From assembly GCA_026874595.1 (NCBI GenBank), contig JAPPUL010000095.1:1736001-1800000 (forward strand): a DNA stretch of 64,000 nt, read 5' to 3'. The translations under genes and the position numbers were made by a program. Shown in pieces: positions 26,260 to 34,668 of the stretch (positions within the stretch are counted from its first letter, which is position 1; every line of letters starts with the position of its first letter). Source of the stretch: Sipunculus nudus (Eukaryota > Annelida > Sipuncula > Golfingiida > Sipunculidae). Under the pieces are notes generated by a model. It did no database searches. It was not told where the DNA came from and was given only the letters and a program-made list of their open reading frames with translations.

Positions 26260-26288
26260 AGTTATTTTTCCCTCCATACTATCTTATT

Positions 26289-26310
26289 TTTAAGCTTTAT
26301 TTAAGCTTTA
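26289..26310. repeat. 11-bp x2 tandem duplication at strand-bias boundary
   Basis: Two copies of TTTAAGCTTTA in the 57-bp spacer between elbB and the NERD-TPR gene, where the composition polarity changes. Confidence 0.85.
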
Positions 26311-26316
26311 TTTATA

Positions 26317-28458
26317 TCATTGTGCTTCATATAACTTCTTTCCTTCCTCATACTTCTTTTCATAATTCTTTGTCGGTATATCAAGTTCTCGCGCAATTGA
26401 AAGCGCTTTTTCAAGATAAGGCAATGATTTTTTATATTGTTTTGTTCGTATTAGCAATGAACCAAGATTACGATTTATTTGTGCCTCATAAACCTTCTTT
26501 TGATTAATGCTTATTCCAAAAGCCTTGTCTAAATCGTTTAGGGCCTCTGTATAATATCTTGCTGCTTGGTTATTTTGCTTTATACTTGAGTATGTGCTTC
26601 CTAAAGCGTTTTTAGTTGCTATTGTCTCCTCATTTATTTTAATGCCGGTTGATTCAATTAATATAATGCCTACTTTGAATTCTTCAATAGCTCGCCTGTA
26701 GTTTTTACGAGTGTTATATATATGTCCAAGCTCAATTTGAAACTTTGCTTGAGTTTTAATGTCATTATTAGCAGATGCTAAGTTTCTACCACGTTTTAGC
26801 TGCTTAACGCTTTGGGCGTAAAAGTCTTTTATACCCAAGTTCCTGGCGTAATACAGTCTTTTACTCTCTTCATTAGTCTTTAGAATTAAGGTACTACAGT
26901 TTGCAATGTTCCATATTATCTGAACTGCCCACTTGTAATCACTATTAAAATACTCTTTGTTTAACTGCAAAGCTTTTTTTAGGTCTAATATGGCTCTATC
27001 AAGTTCGGTATTGGTGTTTATGTGCGCAATGCTTCTATAAAAATATACATCTCTTAGTTTGTCCTTGCTATCAACAATTGAGCTATACATATCAAAATAC
27101 TTAATGGCTTTAAGAGGCTCATCATTTTTCAAATAAGCAAAGCCAATATAGTAAAGTATCTTATCATAAACATGAAAGTCTTTGGTAGATATCATATTAG
27201 TTTTTTCAGGAAAGTTAGCCTCCCAAAGCCTTATAATATTTGAAAAGTCATCATCTCCAAATAAGTTTTTAACTTTAGGGAATATTTGTTCTATCGTTGC
27301 TATATTCGAGCCGGTCTTTGTTAGAGGTGATGAGCTGGTAGTGTTTTTATTAAAATTAGAATATATAATAAAGGCTATTAGAGCCAAAAAGATTAAAGAG
27401 GAAGCAAGGATATATTGCTTAAAACGTTTTCTAACAGCATAAGCAGGCCTTTTATCTTTTACCAGAAGCTGTAGTTTTTTATTTTCTTTTTCGGTACGGG
27501 CAAGTTGTTTTCTGGTATTCTCAAGGCTCAGGCTTATGTTGTTGTAATTCAGGGTATCGTCTTTAATCTCAAGTAAAACTTTATTATCCTCTTCGATAGC
27601 GTCCTTTTCTAGCTTAAGTTTTTCTATTATGCTTTTATATTCAAGTAGTTTAGTTTCAGAAGTTTGGATTTTAGATTGCTGAGATTGATTTAAAGAAATA
27701 AGCTCATTTCTAGTTCCCTCAAGGTCTTTTAACTTACTTTGTATAGCATTATGCTCCTCTTCGATAAGACGTATTTTTTCGATAAAGACCTGTTTTTCGT
27801 TAAAGAGTTTATCAGAGTCATCCTTAGCCCCTTGAAAGAGCTGAGAGATAGAAAGGCTTGGATTGTAAAATATTTTAAAAAGCAGCCACATATCCTCTTT
27901 TGAGAGTATGCTACAGTTTGAGGGCAGGGCAATGGAATTAAAGAAGTTCTCATTAAGCTCAGAAAGAGGTAATAAAGTTTTGTATTTGTGGTTATAATAG
28001 CTAATAGAGTTAAGAGAACAATTCTTGTAAGAGATAGCATCTTCGTTTGCAAGAACAATAAAGCTATGAATAAAGACTTTAAGATCTTTTTTAGAGTAGT
28101 CCATAAACTCAGCAATACCTTTAGCCTTAAGCCAGTCTTTAGCTAAATACTTTTCATTAATGATGTCCTCAATGGGATTATTGCGTTGTTTAGATTTTCT
28201 AACCTGCTGCCTTGACTTGGTATAGAATTTAATGATATCGCCATCAGTAAGCTCAATGGAGCTAACATTCTTAGCATCGATAAGGAAAATACCCTTAGGG
28301 TTTATCACGATAAAGTCAATTTGAGTACCTTCACCCTTTTTGAAACTGAATCTATTATTATCGCCAGCCAAACACCACCAAAGGTTAGGTAAAGAACTTA
28401 ATCTATCAGCAACAAGTTGTTCTTCGGGTATAATAAGGCCCTTTTTTATAATTTCCAT
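26317..28458 (-). CDS. NERD nuclease-like domain - coiled coil - TM - TPR protein
   Basis: A 713-residue protein. Residues 1-150 form a NERD (nuclease-related) domain: the core IDFIVINPKGIFLIDAKN near residue 48 carries the D...DxK residues of the PD-(D/E)xK fold. Residues ~220-345 are coiled coil, residues ~350-368 a membrane helix (LASSLIFLALIAFIIYS), and residues ~395-710 six or more TPR units with recognisable pairs such as ARYYTEALNDLDKAFG and YLEKALSIARELD. Nuclease and TPR parts should lie on opposite sides of the inner membrane if the helix spans it. NERD proteins are often plasmid-borne or linked to DNA processing, but this combination is unfamiliar to me. It begins a leftward unit with no strong SD. 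Confidence 0.75.
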   Translation of the reverse strand: MEIIKKGLIIPEEQLVADRLSSLPNLWWCLAGDNNRFSFKKGEGTQIDFIVINPKGIFLIDAKNVSSIELTDGDIIKFYTKSRQQVRKSKQRNNPIEDIINEKYLAKDWLKAKGIAEFMDYSKKDLKVFIHSFIVLANEDAISYKNCSLNSISYYNHKYKTLLPLSELNENFFNSIALPSNCSILSKEDMWLLFKIFYNPSLSISQLFQGAKDDSDKLFNEKQVFIEKIRLIEEEHNAIQSKLKDLEGTRNELISLNQSQQSKIQTSETKLLEYKSIIEKLKLEKDAIEEDNKVLLEIKDDTLNYNNISLSLENTRKQLARTEKENKKLQLLVKDKRPAYAVRKRFKQYILASSLIFLALIAFIIYSNFNKNTTSSSPLTKTGSNIATIEQIFPKVKNLFGDDDFSNIIRLWEANFPEKTNMISTKDFHVYDKILYYIGFAYLKNDEPLKAIKYFDMYSSIVDSKDKLRDVYFYRSIAHINTNTELDRAILDLKKALQLNKEYFNSDYKWAVQIIWNIANCSTLILKTNEESKRLYYARNLGIKDFYAQSVKQLKRGRNLASANNDIKTQAKFQIELGHIYNTRKNYRRAIEEFKVGIILIESTGIKINEETIATKNALGSTYSSIKQNNQAARYYTEALNDLDKAFGISINQKKVYEAQINRNLGSLLIRTKQYKKSLPYLEKALSIARELDIPTKNYEKKYEEGKKLYEAQ

Positions 28459-28640
28459 AATACTAAATCAACATTTGATAAAATCAATAAGTTTAAATAA
28501 ATTAGATAAGACTAAATTTAATTTAAAACAAAGCTAAAAGTTAATGTAAGCAAAAAGGACTGATTTTCCAAGTCTTTTATAGTTCTATATAATATTATAG
28601 GATATAGAATAAACTTAATGTATAAAGAGCATACAGGAAT

Positions 28641-29351
28641 ATGGGTAATGTAAAGATAATGATAGGAGAAAGGCTAAAAAGGCTTAAAGAAGAGATAGCG
28701 GAGCTTAAAGTAAGGAATCGTATAGGACATGATATAAAGCTGATTGCGGTATCAAAATACGTGGGAGAGGATGAGGTTTTGGAGGCGATTGCATGTGGAC
28801 AATATATATTTGGCGAAAGCCGTATAAAGGAGTCAAAAGCAAAGATAACGAAAGCGTTTAAATATAAAGAGGAATTGGAATGGCATTTAATAGGGCACTT
28901 ACAAACAAACAAAGTGCAAGATGCAGTAAAGAGTTTTTCTTATATACATTCAATAGATAGCCTGCACACAGCAAAGGCGCTTTCAAAGGAGTGCAAGAAG
29001 CAAGGAAAGGATATGAAGGTTTTCCTACAAGTGAACACAACGGGAGAGAGAAGTAAATTTGGGATAGGAGAAGAAGGGCTTAATAAGCTATTTTTAGGGG
29101 TGTCAAAGCTAGATAATCTTTTAGTAGTGGGACTAATGACAATATCAGTATTAACAAAAGAGGAGAAAGTGCTTAGGAGGTCGTTTAAAAAGCTTAGGGA
29201 GTTACGTGATGAGTTGGAACTTAGGTTTGGGGATGAGAGTGCTTCTTGTAAATACTTGTCAATGGGTATGAGTAATGATTATAAGATAGCGATAGAAGAG
29301 GGCTCAACACACATCAGGGTAGGGAGTTATATATTTGGTGGCTATAAATAA
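28641..29351 (+). CDS. PLP homeostasis protein (YggS/PROSC family)
   Basis: A 236-residue alanine-racemase-fold protein that binds PLP and keeps its level balanced. The PLP lysine is K39 in LIAVSKYV; other signatures are FGESRIKE (family FGENR/Y-type), WHLIGHLQTNK near residue 88, VFLQVNTTGERSKFG, LMTISV, and the C-terminal LSMGMSNDYKIAIEEGSTHIRVGSYIFG. The length is normal. The AGGA site is very close to the chosen ATG; an internal ATG 6 codons in is an alternative. A DegT aminotransferase gene follows 30 bp later, probably co-transcribed. Confidence 0.93.
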   Translation: MGNVKIMIGERLKRLKEEIAELKVRNRIGHDIKLIAVSKYVGEDEVLEAIACGQYIFGESRIKESKAKITKAFKYKEELEWHLIGHLQTNKVQDAVKSFSYIHSIDSLHTAKALSKECKKQGKDMKVFLQVNTTGERSKFGIGEEGLNKLFLGVSKLDNLLVVGLMTISVLTKEEKVLRRSFKKLRELRDELELRFGDESASCKYLSMGMSNDYKIAIEEGSTHIRVGSYIFGGYK

Positions 29352-29381
29352 ACTAGCTAGAAACAGGATGGGGTTAAGGAA

Positions 29382-30563
29382 GTGTCAAAAAGACAAAGAC
29401 TAAAGATACGAGAAGATTTTTTATTATACGCAAGACCTCATATAGACAAAAAGGAGTTGAGTCTAATAACGGATGTAGTAAGGTCAGGCTGGTGGACGAC
29501 GGGGGATATGGTAAAAGAGTTTGAGAGGAAGTTGTCTAACTATTTAAGCGAGGGGAGTGGAGGAGAAAAGATAGAGGTACTGGCGCTTGACTCCTGCACC
29601 TCAGCATTATATTTGTCATTATTGCTGCTTGGGGTAGGGAGGGGAGATGAAGTTATAGTACCGACCTGGACTTTTGTAGCAACAGGACATGTAGTTGAGT
29701 GGTGCGGTGCTGAGTTGGTATTATGCGATGTAGAAGAAGATAGTCTAAATATAGACCTAAAGAAGGCAAAAGAGTTAATAACAGAGAGGACAAAAGCAAT
29801 AATATTGGTTCATTTTGGAGGTGGGGCATGTGATATAGAAGGTTTCATGAAGTTATCATCTCGCTATGGAATAGAGGTAGTGGAAGACGCAGCACATGCA
29901 ATAGGCGGGAAATATATGAATAAGCGTATAGGTAACTATTCAGAATATACATGTTTTAGTTTTTATGTAACTAAAAACCTAGCGATGGGCGAGGGTGGAG
30001 CGTTAGTATCGAGTAATGAGGAGGTTATAAATAAGGGAAGAAAGCTAAGCTATTTTGGAGTAAGTAAAGACGCATATAATAGGTATCGGGAAAATAATTC
30101 ATGGAGCTACGACGTAACTGAGCTAGGCTATAAATGTAATATGGATAATCTTAATGCCTCACTGGGGCTTGTGCAGTTAAATAAACTTGAGAGAATGCAA
30201 AAACGCCGTAAAGAGCTAGCAAGAAGATATAGGGATTATTTAGATAAAAGTATAGTCTTTTTGCAGGATAAAGAAGATCATGCAAATCACCTGTTCACAA
30301 TAAGAATACCGAGGTGGCTTATGGGGCGTGATAAATTCATAGAAGAACTTAAGGGACGAAATATAGGAGCTAGCGTACATTTTAAACCTTTACACAAACA
30401 AAGTTATTATAAGTCTAAGTTTAAGGATGCAGAGGATAGGTTTTTGGTATCAAACAATGCATACGAAGAGGTAGTGTCCTTACCGTTGTATCCCTCTATG
30501 AGTGATTATGATGTAGATTACGTAATAGAACATGTGAATGACATATTATGGGGATATAAATAG
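29382..30563 (+). CDS. DegT/DnrJ/EryC1/StrS-family sugar aminotransferase
   Basis: A 393-residue PLP enzyme that typically aminates a nucleotide-linked keto-sugar for lipopolysaccharide or glycan building. Signatures: FVATGH(V) after PTWT near residue 95, the VEDAAHAIGG aspartate D169, and the Schiff-base lysine K198 in FYVTKNLAMGEGGA, followed by YKCNMDNLNASLGLVQL and HFKPLHKQ. The GTG start has AAGGA upstream. No sugar dehydratase or nucleotidyltransferase is adjacent, so the sugar is unknown; a Maf-type protein (42255) and a GT4 enzyme (54255) elsewhere in the window could use such a sugar. Confidence 0.9.
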   Translation: MSKRQRLKIREDFLLYARPHIDKKELSLITDVVRSGWWTTGDMVKEFERKLSNYLSEGSGGEKIEVLALDSCTSALYLSLLLLGVGRGDEVIVPTWTFVATGHVVEWCGAELVLCDVEEDSLNIDLKKAKELITERTKAIILVHFGGGACDIEGFMKLSSRYGIEVVEDAAHAIGGKYMNKRIGNYSEYTCFSFYVTKNLAMGEGGALVSSNEEVINKGRKLSYFGVSKDAYNRYRENNSWSYDVTELGYKCNMDNLNASLGLVQLNKLERMQKRRKELARRYRDYLDKSIVFLQDKEDHANHLFTIRIPRWLMGRDKFIEELKGRNIGASVHFKPLHKQSYYKSKFKDAEDRFLVSNNAYEEVVSLPLYPSMSDYDVDYVIEHVNDILWGYK

Positions 30564-30613
30564 CTTATATTAGAAGATATTAAGTTATTAAAGGGTTAAA
30601 GGGAGTATAAAAG

Positions 30614-30955
30614 GTGAGTAAAGGGAATGAGACAGAGTATTTCAGGTCTTTATTAAATCCTATAAAGGGCTTAAAATATAAAGATTATGAAACAAAGATA
30701 AACTTGCTAAAGTCTAATCTGGGCAATATAAAACACTTACTGGTAAAGGGAAGTTATCTTAAGAAGCGAGGGTTTAAAGAGGTAATAGAGTTAAGATATA
30801 ATAACAAAGGGGAATCAGATGATTTTGGGATAGGCAAGGAAGAGTTTTTTGCTATACTTGATAAGCTGGTAAGAGAGTACCCATTAGAGCAGCCTATCTA
30901 TGTATGCTTCACGACAATAGATAAAGATATAAGTTACATAGCGTTTTATGTTTGA
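30614..30955 (+). CDS. Small hypothetical protein
   Basis: A 113-residue soluble protein that I do not recognise. It starts at GTG with GGGAG 8 nt upstream, 50 bp after the DegT gene, and is probably the last gene of that unit. It is basic in the first half and acidic later, with one likely alpha/beta domain (EEFFAILDKLVREYP helix, then IYVCFTTI and ISYIAFYV strands). No motif, signal peptide or membrane segment is visible. Confidence 0.5.
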   Translation: MSKGNETEYFRSLLNPIKGLKYKDYETKINLLKSNLGNIKHLLVKGSYLKKRGFKEVIELRYNNKGESDDFGIGKEEFFAILDKLVREYPLEQPIYVCFTTIDKDISYIAFYV

Positions 30956-31109
30956 AAAGATATTAATAGATATTGAATAGTATAGATATTTAAAAGATAT
31001 TTAAAAGATAAAAGATGTTTTTTAAAAAAGTTAAAAATTTATACTATGAGGGATGAATAATATATATTATTATGGAGCTTATTATAAAAAATAAATATAA
31101 GGAGAAGAT

Positions 31110-31202
31110 ATGCCCTCAGGAAAGAAGAAAAGAAAGGCGAAGATAGCAAAGCATAAGAGAAAGAAGAAAAGAAGAGCTAACCGACATAAAAAGAAGAAAT
31201 AG
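31110..31202 (+). CDS. AURKAIP1/COX24-domain mini ribosomal protein (bS22/mS38-like)
   Basis: A 30-residue, extremely basic protein (more than half Lys/Arg) starting MPSGKKKRKAKIAKHKRKKK. The SD AAGGAGAAG directly precedes its ATG. Sequence and length match the short AURKAIP1/COX24-domain proteins of Bacteroidota and related phyla, counterparts of mycobacterial bS22 and mitochondrial mS38, which bind small-subunit rRNA near the decoding centre. It is easily missed because of its size. The gene stands alone, 155 bp after the hypothetical gene and upstream of the convergent alaC. Confidence 0.85.
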   Translation: MPSGKKKRKAKIAKHKRKKKRRANRHKKKK

Positions 31203-31363
31203 AATTATATGCATGTAGTTTGTGAGTGGGTAGTAGCTTGACTGGTGGCGTATATATCTAAATAAAGATAGAATAAAGTAGACTTACTTTTGTAAGAGAG
31301 GCCTATTATATGAGGCTAGGAGCCATTAAGATGTGTTATAAATAAATGTAATTTAATGTAAAT

Positions 31364-32557
31364 TTATGAATGTTTATTTATAGTTTTGGTAATCTGCCTA
31401 ACAGCCTGTCTGATTCTATCTTTATTCTCAACAAGGCTCATGCGAAGATAGCCTTCACCAGTGTCCCCAAAGCCTACACCAGGCGATGTAAGAACCTCAG
31501 CCTCATCGAGTAGTAGCTTAGCAAATTCAAAAGAACCTAAGCTATCAAAAGGCTTAGGGATTTTGGCCCAAACAAACATAGTAGCTTTAGGTTTGTCGAT
31601 AAACCAATTAGCACGGCTTAAGCCATCAACTAAAATATTGCGTCTTTCGGCATACTGTTTAGCAATATGGTTGACTTCATTGTCATCGCAACGCAACGCC
31701 ATAATTGAGGCAACCTGAATAGGAGTAAATATACCATAATCGTAATAGCCTTTTATCGTGGCAAGATAACTAATAATTTGCGGATTTCCGGCACAAAAGC
31801 CACATCGCCATCCTGCCATACTAAAGGTTTTGCTCATACTAGTAAACTCAACCCCAACGTCAATAGCACCCTTAGCCTGCAAGAAACTCGGAGCCTTATA
31901 GCCATCAAATGTTATATCAGCATAAGCAAAATCATGAATAACAATTAACTCCTGTTTTTTTGCAAACTTAACAATCTCCTCAAACAGTTCAACAGATGTT
32001 GTAGTGGCTGTTGGATTGTGAGGGTAATTAAGATATAAAACCTTAGGTTTAGGCCAAAGGTTATAAACGGTGTCAGTTAAACTTTTCATAAAAGCGTCCA
32101 TATCATGCACAATAGGAATAGTAATTACATTGGCACCTGCTAAAACTACACTCCAAACATGTATAGGAAAGGAAGGAGAAGGAATAAGAGCACTCTCTCC
32201 AGGCCCAAGCAAAGCAAGCGACATATGAGAAATGCCTTCTTTACTTCCGATGGTAGCAATAACTTCTTTATTAGGGTTTAGCTTTACATTATACTTGTTC
32301 TCATAACGAATAGCAACTTCCTTTAAGAGGTTAGGAATGCCTTTAGAAGCTGAATATCTATGAGTCTTAGAATCTTTAATAACTTCCTGGAGTTTGTCAA
32401 CGGCGGCTTTAACGGATGGCTGGTCAGGGTTTCCCATGCCAAAGTCAATAATGTCAATACCATTTTGCCGCTTTTCAAGTTTAAGACGATTTAGTTCTCC
32501 AAACATATATGGAGGAAGCCGTTTAAGGCGTTGAGCTGGCTCAATATTAAAAGACAT
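31364..32557 (-). CDS. alaC: Alanine transaminase AlaC-like (class I/II aminotransferase)
   Basis: A 397-residue PLP aminotransferase, very similar along its whole length to AlaC: RLPPYMF start, IIDFGMGNPD, YSASKGIPNLL, TIGSKEGISH, the LNYPHNPTA motif near residue 176, DFAYADI near 209, and the Schiff-base lysine K243 in SMSKTFSMAGWR, ending with SPGVGFGD and ENKDRIRQA. It would interconvert pyruvate/glutamate and alanine/2-oxoglutarate; related LL-diaminopimelate aminotransferases share many of these motifs. GAGGTT precedes the ATG. The SpoU methyltransferase gene lies 43 bp upstream on the same strand. Confidence 0.9.
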   Translation of the reverse strand: MSFNIEPAQRLKRLPPYMFGELNRLKLEKRQNGIDIIDFGMGNPDQPSVKAAVDKLQEVIKDSKTHRYSASKGIPNLLKEVAIRYENKYNVKLNPNKEVIATIGSKEGISHMSLALLGPGESALIPSPSFPIHVWSVVLAGANVITIPIVHDMDAFMKSLTDTVYNLWPKPKVLYLNYPHNPTATTTSVELFEEIVKFAKKQELIVIHDFAYADITFDGYKAPSFLQAKGAIDVGVEFTSMSKTFSMAGWRCGFCAGNPQIISYLATIKGYYDYGIFTPIQVASIMALRCDDNEVNHIAKQYAERRNILVDGLSRANWFIDKPKATMFVWAKIPKPFDSLGSFEFAKLLLDEAEVLTSPGVGFGDTGEGYLRMSLVENKDRIRQAVRQITKTINKHS

Positions 32558-32600
32558 AATAACCTCAAAGAAACAGTTTATCGTAGTTTATCGTTATTAA

Positions 32601-33140
32601 CTATTTTTTAGTGTAAAGATATTTATATAAAAACTCATAAACAATAATACCAAAAGAAACAGAAATATTAAGAGAGTGCTTAATGCCAAACATAGGGATA
32701 GAGATGGAATAATCAGCAATAGAAATGACATCGTCTTGAATGCCAATTATTTCGTTACCAAAAACAAGAGCAACAGGAAAGTTAATATTATGAATATCTT
32801 TATAATCGATGCTTTTGTCTGTCTGTTCGACTACGAATATTGAAGCATTATGTTTAGTTTTAAGGTCTAAAATTGCATTTTTAGTAGACTTATAATAAAC
32901 CCAAGGAACACTATCAACAGCGCCAAGAGCAGTTTTATAAATTTCTTTTCGGGGAGGATATGCAGTCATTCCACAAAGGAATAGTTTTTGTATTCTGGTT
33001 GCATCAGAGGTTCTGAAGGCAGAACCGACATTAAACATACTTCTAATATTGTCTAAGACAGGGAAAATAGGGAACCTGTCGTAATTTTTAATATCTGATA
33101 TAGAAGGTCTTTTAAGCTCGGTGGTATTAAGTTTTCGCAA
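32601..33140 (-). CDS. SpoU/TrmH-family RNA 2'-O-methyltransferase
   Basis: A 179-residue SPOUT methyltransferase lacking the extra N-terminal substrate domain of TrmH or RlmB. All three motifs are visible: NIRSMFNVGSAFRTSDA (motif 1, near residue 31), FPVALVFGNEIIGI (motif 2, near 123) and ISIPMFGIKHSLNISVSFGI (motif 3, near 146) that forms the SAM knot. The target tRNA or rRNA cannot be told. Start is a TTG with GGAG 9 nt upstream. It probably shares a transcript with alaC. Confidence 0.9.
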   Translation of the reverse strand: MRKLNTTELKRPSISDIKNYDRFPIFPVLDNIRSMFNVGSAFRTSDATRIQKLFLCGMTAYPPRKEIYKTALGAVDSVPWVYYKSTKNAILDLKTKHNASIFVVEQTDKSIDYKDIHNINFPVALVFGNEIIGIQDDVISIADYSISIPMFGIKHSLNISVSFGIIVYEFLYKYLYTKK

Positions 33141-33310
33141 GTTGTTAGCACTCCAATGTATAATAAAGTATTTAAATTAAGGGTAACAAAAAGCTTAAAT
33201 AATTTGAATCATAAAAAATAAAATATGTAAATTAGAAGGTATGCAAAAAATAGTATAATATTTTGTTTTTATAGTTTTTATAGTAATAAAATTTAAGAGG
33301 GAGACATTAG

Positions 33311-34663
33311 ATGCAAAAAGAGAAGAGCGTTGCAATATGTACTTTAGGCTGCCGTTTGAATCAATATGAAACAGATAGTCTGCGTGCAAACTTTCTAGGG
33401 AGCGGCTATAAATTGGTCTCGTTTAAAGAAGCAGCAGATGCCTATATAGTAAATAGTTGTACAGTGACACTAAAAAGCGATGCAAAGACCAGAAACTACG
33501 TAAATAGGGTGCGGCGAGCAAACCCGAGTGCGAAGTTATTTTTGACAGGGTGCTACGCCCAAACGGATAAGGAAGCGCTTGAGGAGCTTTATAAAACGGA
33601 TAGAGATTTATATATAATTCCAAACAGTAAAAAGTATGATTTATATAATATAGTTGAGACAAGTCTAAAAGGGGGAGTAGAAGGGGGAGTAGAAGGGGGA
33701 GTAGAAGGGGGTAGGGAAGGGATGGAAAGGTATTTGGAAGGGGTAGAGGATGATTATTTTGAATATTACCTAGGAGAAGACACCTTAAGGACGAGAAATT
33801 ATCTAAAGATTCAGGATGGATGTAATGAGGGATGTAGTTATTGTAAGATACCGATGGCGCGGGGTGAGGCAAGGAGCCGAAGTATTTCTAAGGTGTATGA
33901 GGCATTTGGCAAGATGTTATCATATGGCTTTAAGGAGATAATCCTAACAGGAATAAATATAGGAGATTATAGGGATGGAGATTATGGTTTAAAGGAGCTA
34001 TTAAGAGGGCTTATAAATAATTATGCAGGAGAGTATAGAGTACACTTATCGTCAATAGAGCCAAACAAGGTAGACGAGGGTTTAATGGGCTTACTCACAT
34101 CAAATAAGATGTGTAAACATATGCATCTTCCGTTGCAAAGCGCAAGTAATAAGGTATTGGAGGCGATGGGAAGGAATTATAGGGTAGAAGATTATTATAA
34201 TACAGTAAAACGGTTACGAGAAATAGATGAGGCTATAAATATAACAACGGATGTTATGGTAGGTTTTCCGGTGGAGGGAGAGACTGAGTTTGAAAAGACG
34301 TATAATTTTCTTAAGGAGGTACGACCGAGCTATATCCACACGTTCAAATATTCCGAACGAGAGGGGACAAAGTCAAAGGAGCTTGGAGATATGGTGGATG
34401 AGAGGGTAAAGACAAAAAGGAGCGAGAGGATACGAGAGCTTTCAGATGTATTTAATAAGGAATATAGAAAGCGCTTTGAAGGTAGAGAGCTTGAGGTGCT
34501 TCCAGAGCAAGAAGAAGGAGATTATTATAAAGGACAAACCGAGTACTACATACCGGTAAGATATCCTAAAAATGCGAGTGTAGAAGGGGAGGAGAAAGGG
34601 TTTAAGGTGGTATTAATAAAGAACACAGGAGCGATGTATTCAGAAGGAGTAGAGGTAAAATAG
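33311..34663 (+). CDS. mtaB: tRNA methylthiotransferase, MtaB type
   Basis: A 450-residue radical-SAM enzyme that adds a methylthio group to t6A37 of tRNA. The UPF0004 domain has C10 in ICTLGCRLNQYE (the MtaB hallmark), C50 in NSCTV and C84 in LTGCYAQ, ligating the auxiliary Fe-S cluster; the radical-SAM cluster motif CNEGCSYC is near residue 175, followed by GINIGDY and MHLPLQSAS. A TRAM-like C-terminal segment is present. A (GGVE)n run at residues 121-136, encoded by a tandem repeat, sits in the interdomain linker. Strong SD (GAGGGAG). nadC follows 5 bp later, so the genes form one unit. Confidence 0.93.
   Translation: MQKEKSVAICTLGCRLNQYETDSLRANFLGSGYKLVSFKEAADAYIVNSCTVTLKSDAKTRNYVNRVRRANPSAKLFLTGCYAQTDKEALEELYKTDRDLYIIPNSKKYDLYNIVETSLKGGVEGGVEGGVEGGREGMERYLEGVEDDYFEYYLGEDTLRTRNYLKIQDGCNEGCSYCKIPMARGEARSRSISKVYEAFGKMLSYGFKEIILTGINIGDYRDGDYGLKELLRGLINNYAGEYRVHLSSIEPNKVDEGLMGLLTSNKMCKHMHLPLQSASNKVLEAMGRNYRVEDYYNTVKRLREIDEAINITTDVMVGFPVEGETEFEKTYNFLKEVRPSYIHTFKYSEREGTKSKELGDMVDERVKTKRSERIRELSDVFNKEYRKRFEGRELEVLPEQEEGDYYKGQTEYYIPVRYPKNASVEGEEKGFKVVLIKNTGAMYSEGVEVK
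33671..33718 (+). repeat. 12-bp tandem repeat (3 perfect + 1 diverged) in mtaB
   Basis: GGGGGAGTAGAA repeats at 33671-33706 with a diverged fourth copy to 33718, encoding GGVE x3 then GGRE in the linker between the Fe-S and radical-SAM domains. Confidence 0.92.
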
Positions 34664-34668
34664 ATTAA

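Noticed and set aside
26317-28458. Inversion breakpoint inside the NERD-TPR gene
   Set aside because: Line-by-line counts show near-neutral skew across the gene, as in other lagging-type genes; the polarity change fits the spacer after elbB better.
31203-31363. Possible small RNA or tRNA after the mini ribosomal gene
   Set aside because: No cloverleaf, no TTCRA arm and no stable hairpin could be drawn; a search of all spacers for tRNA arms was also negative by eye.
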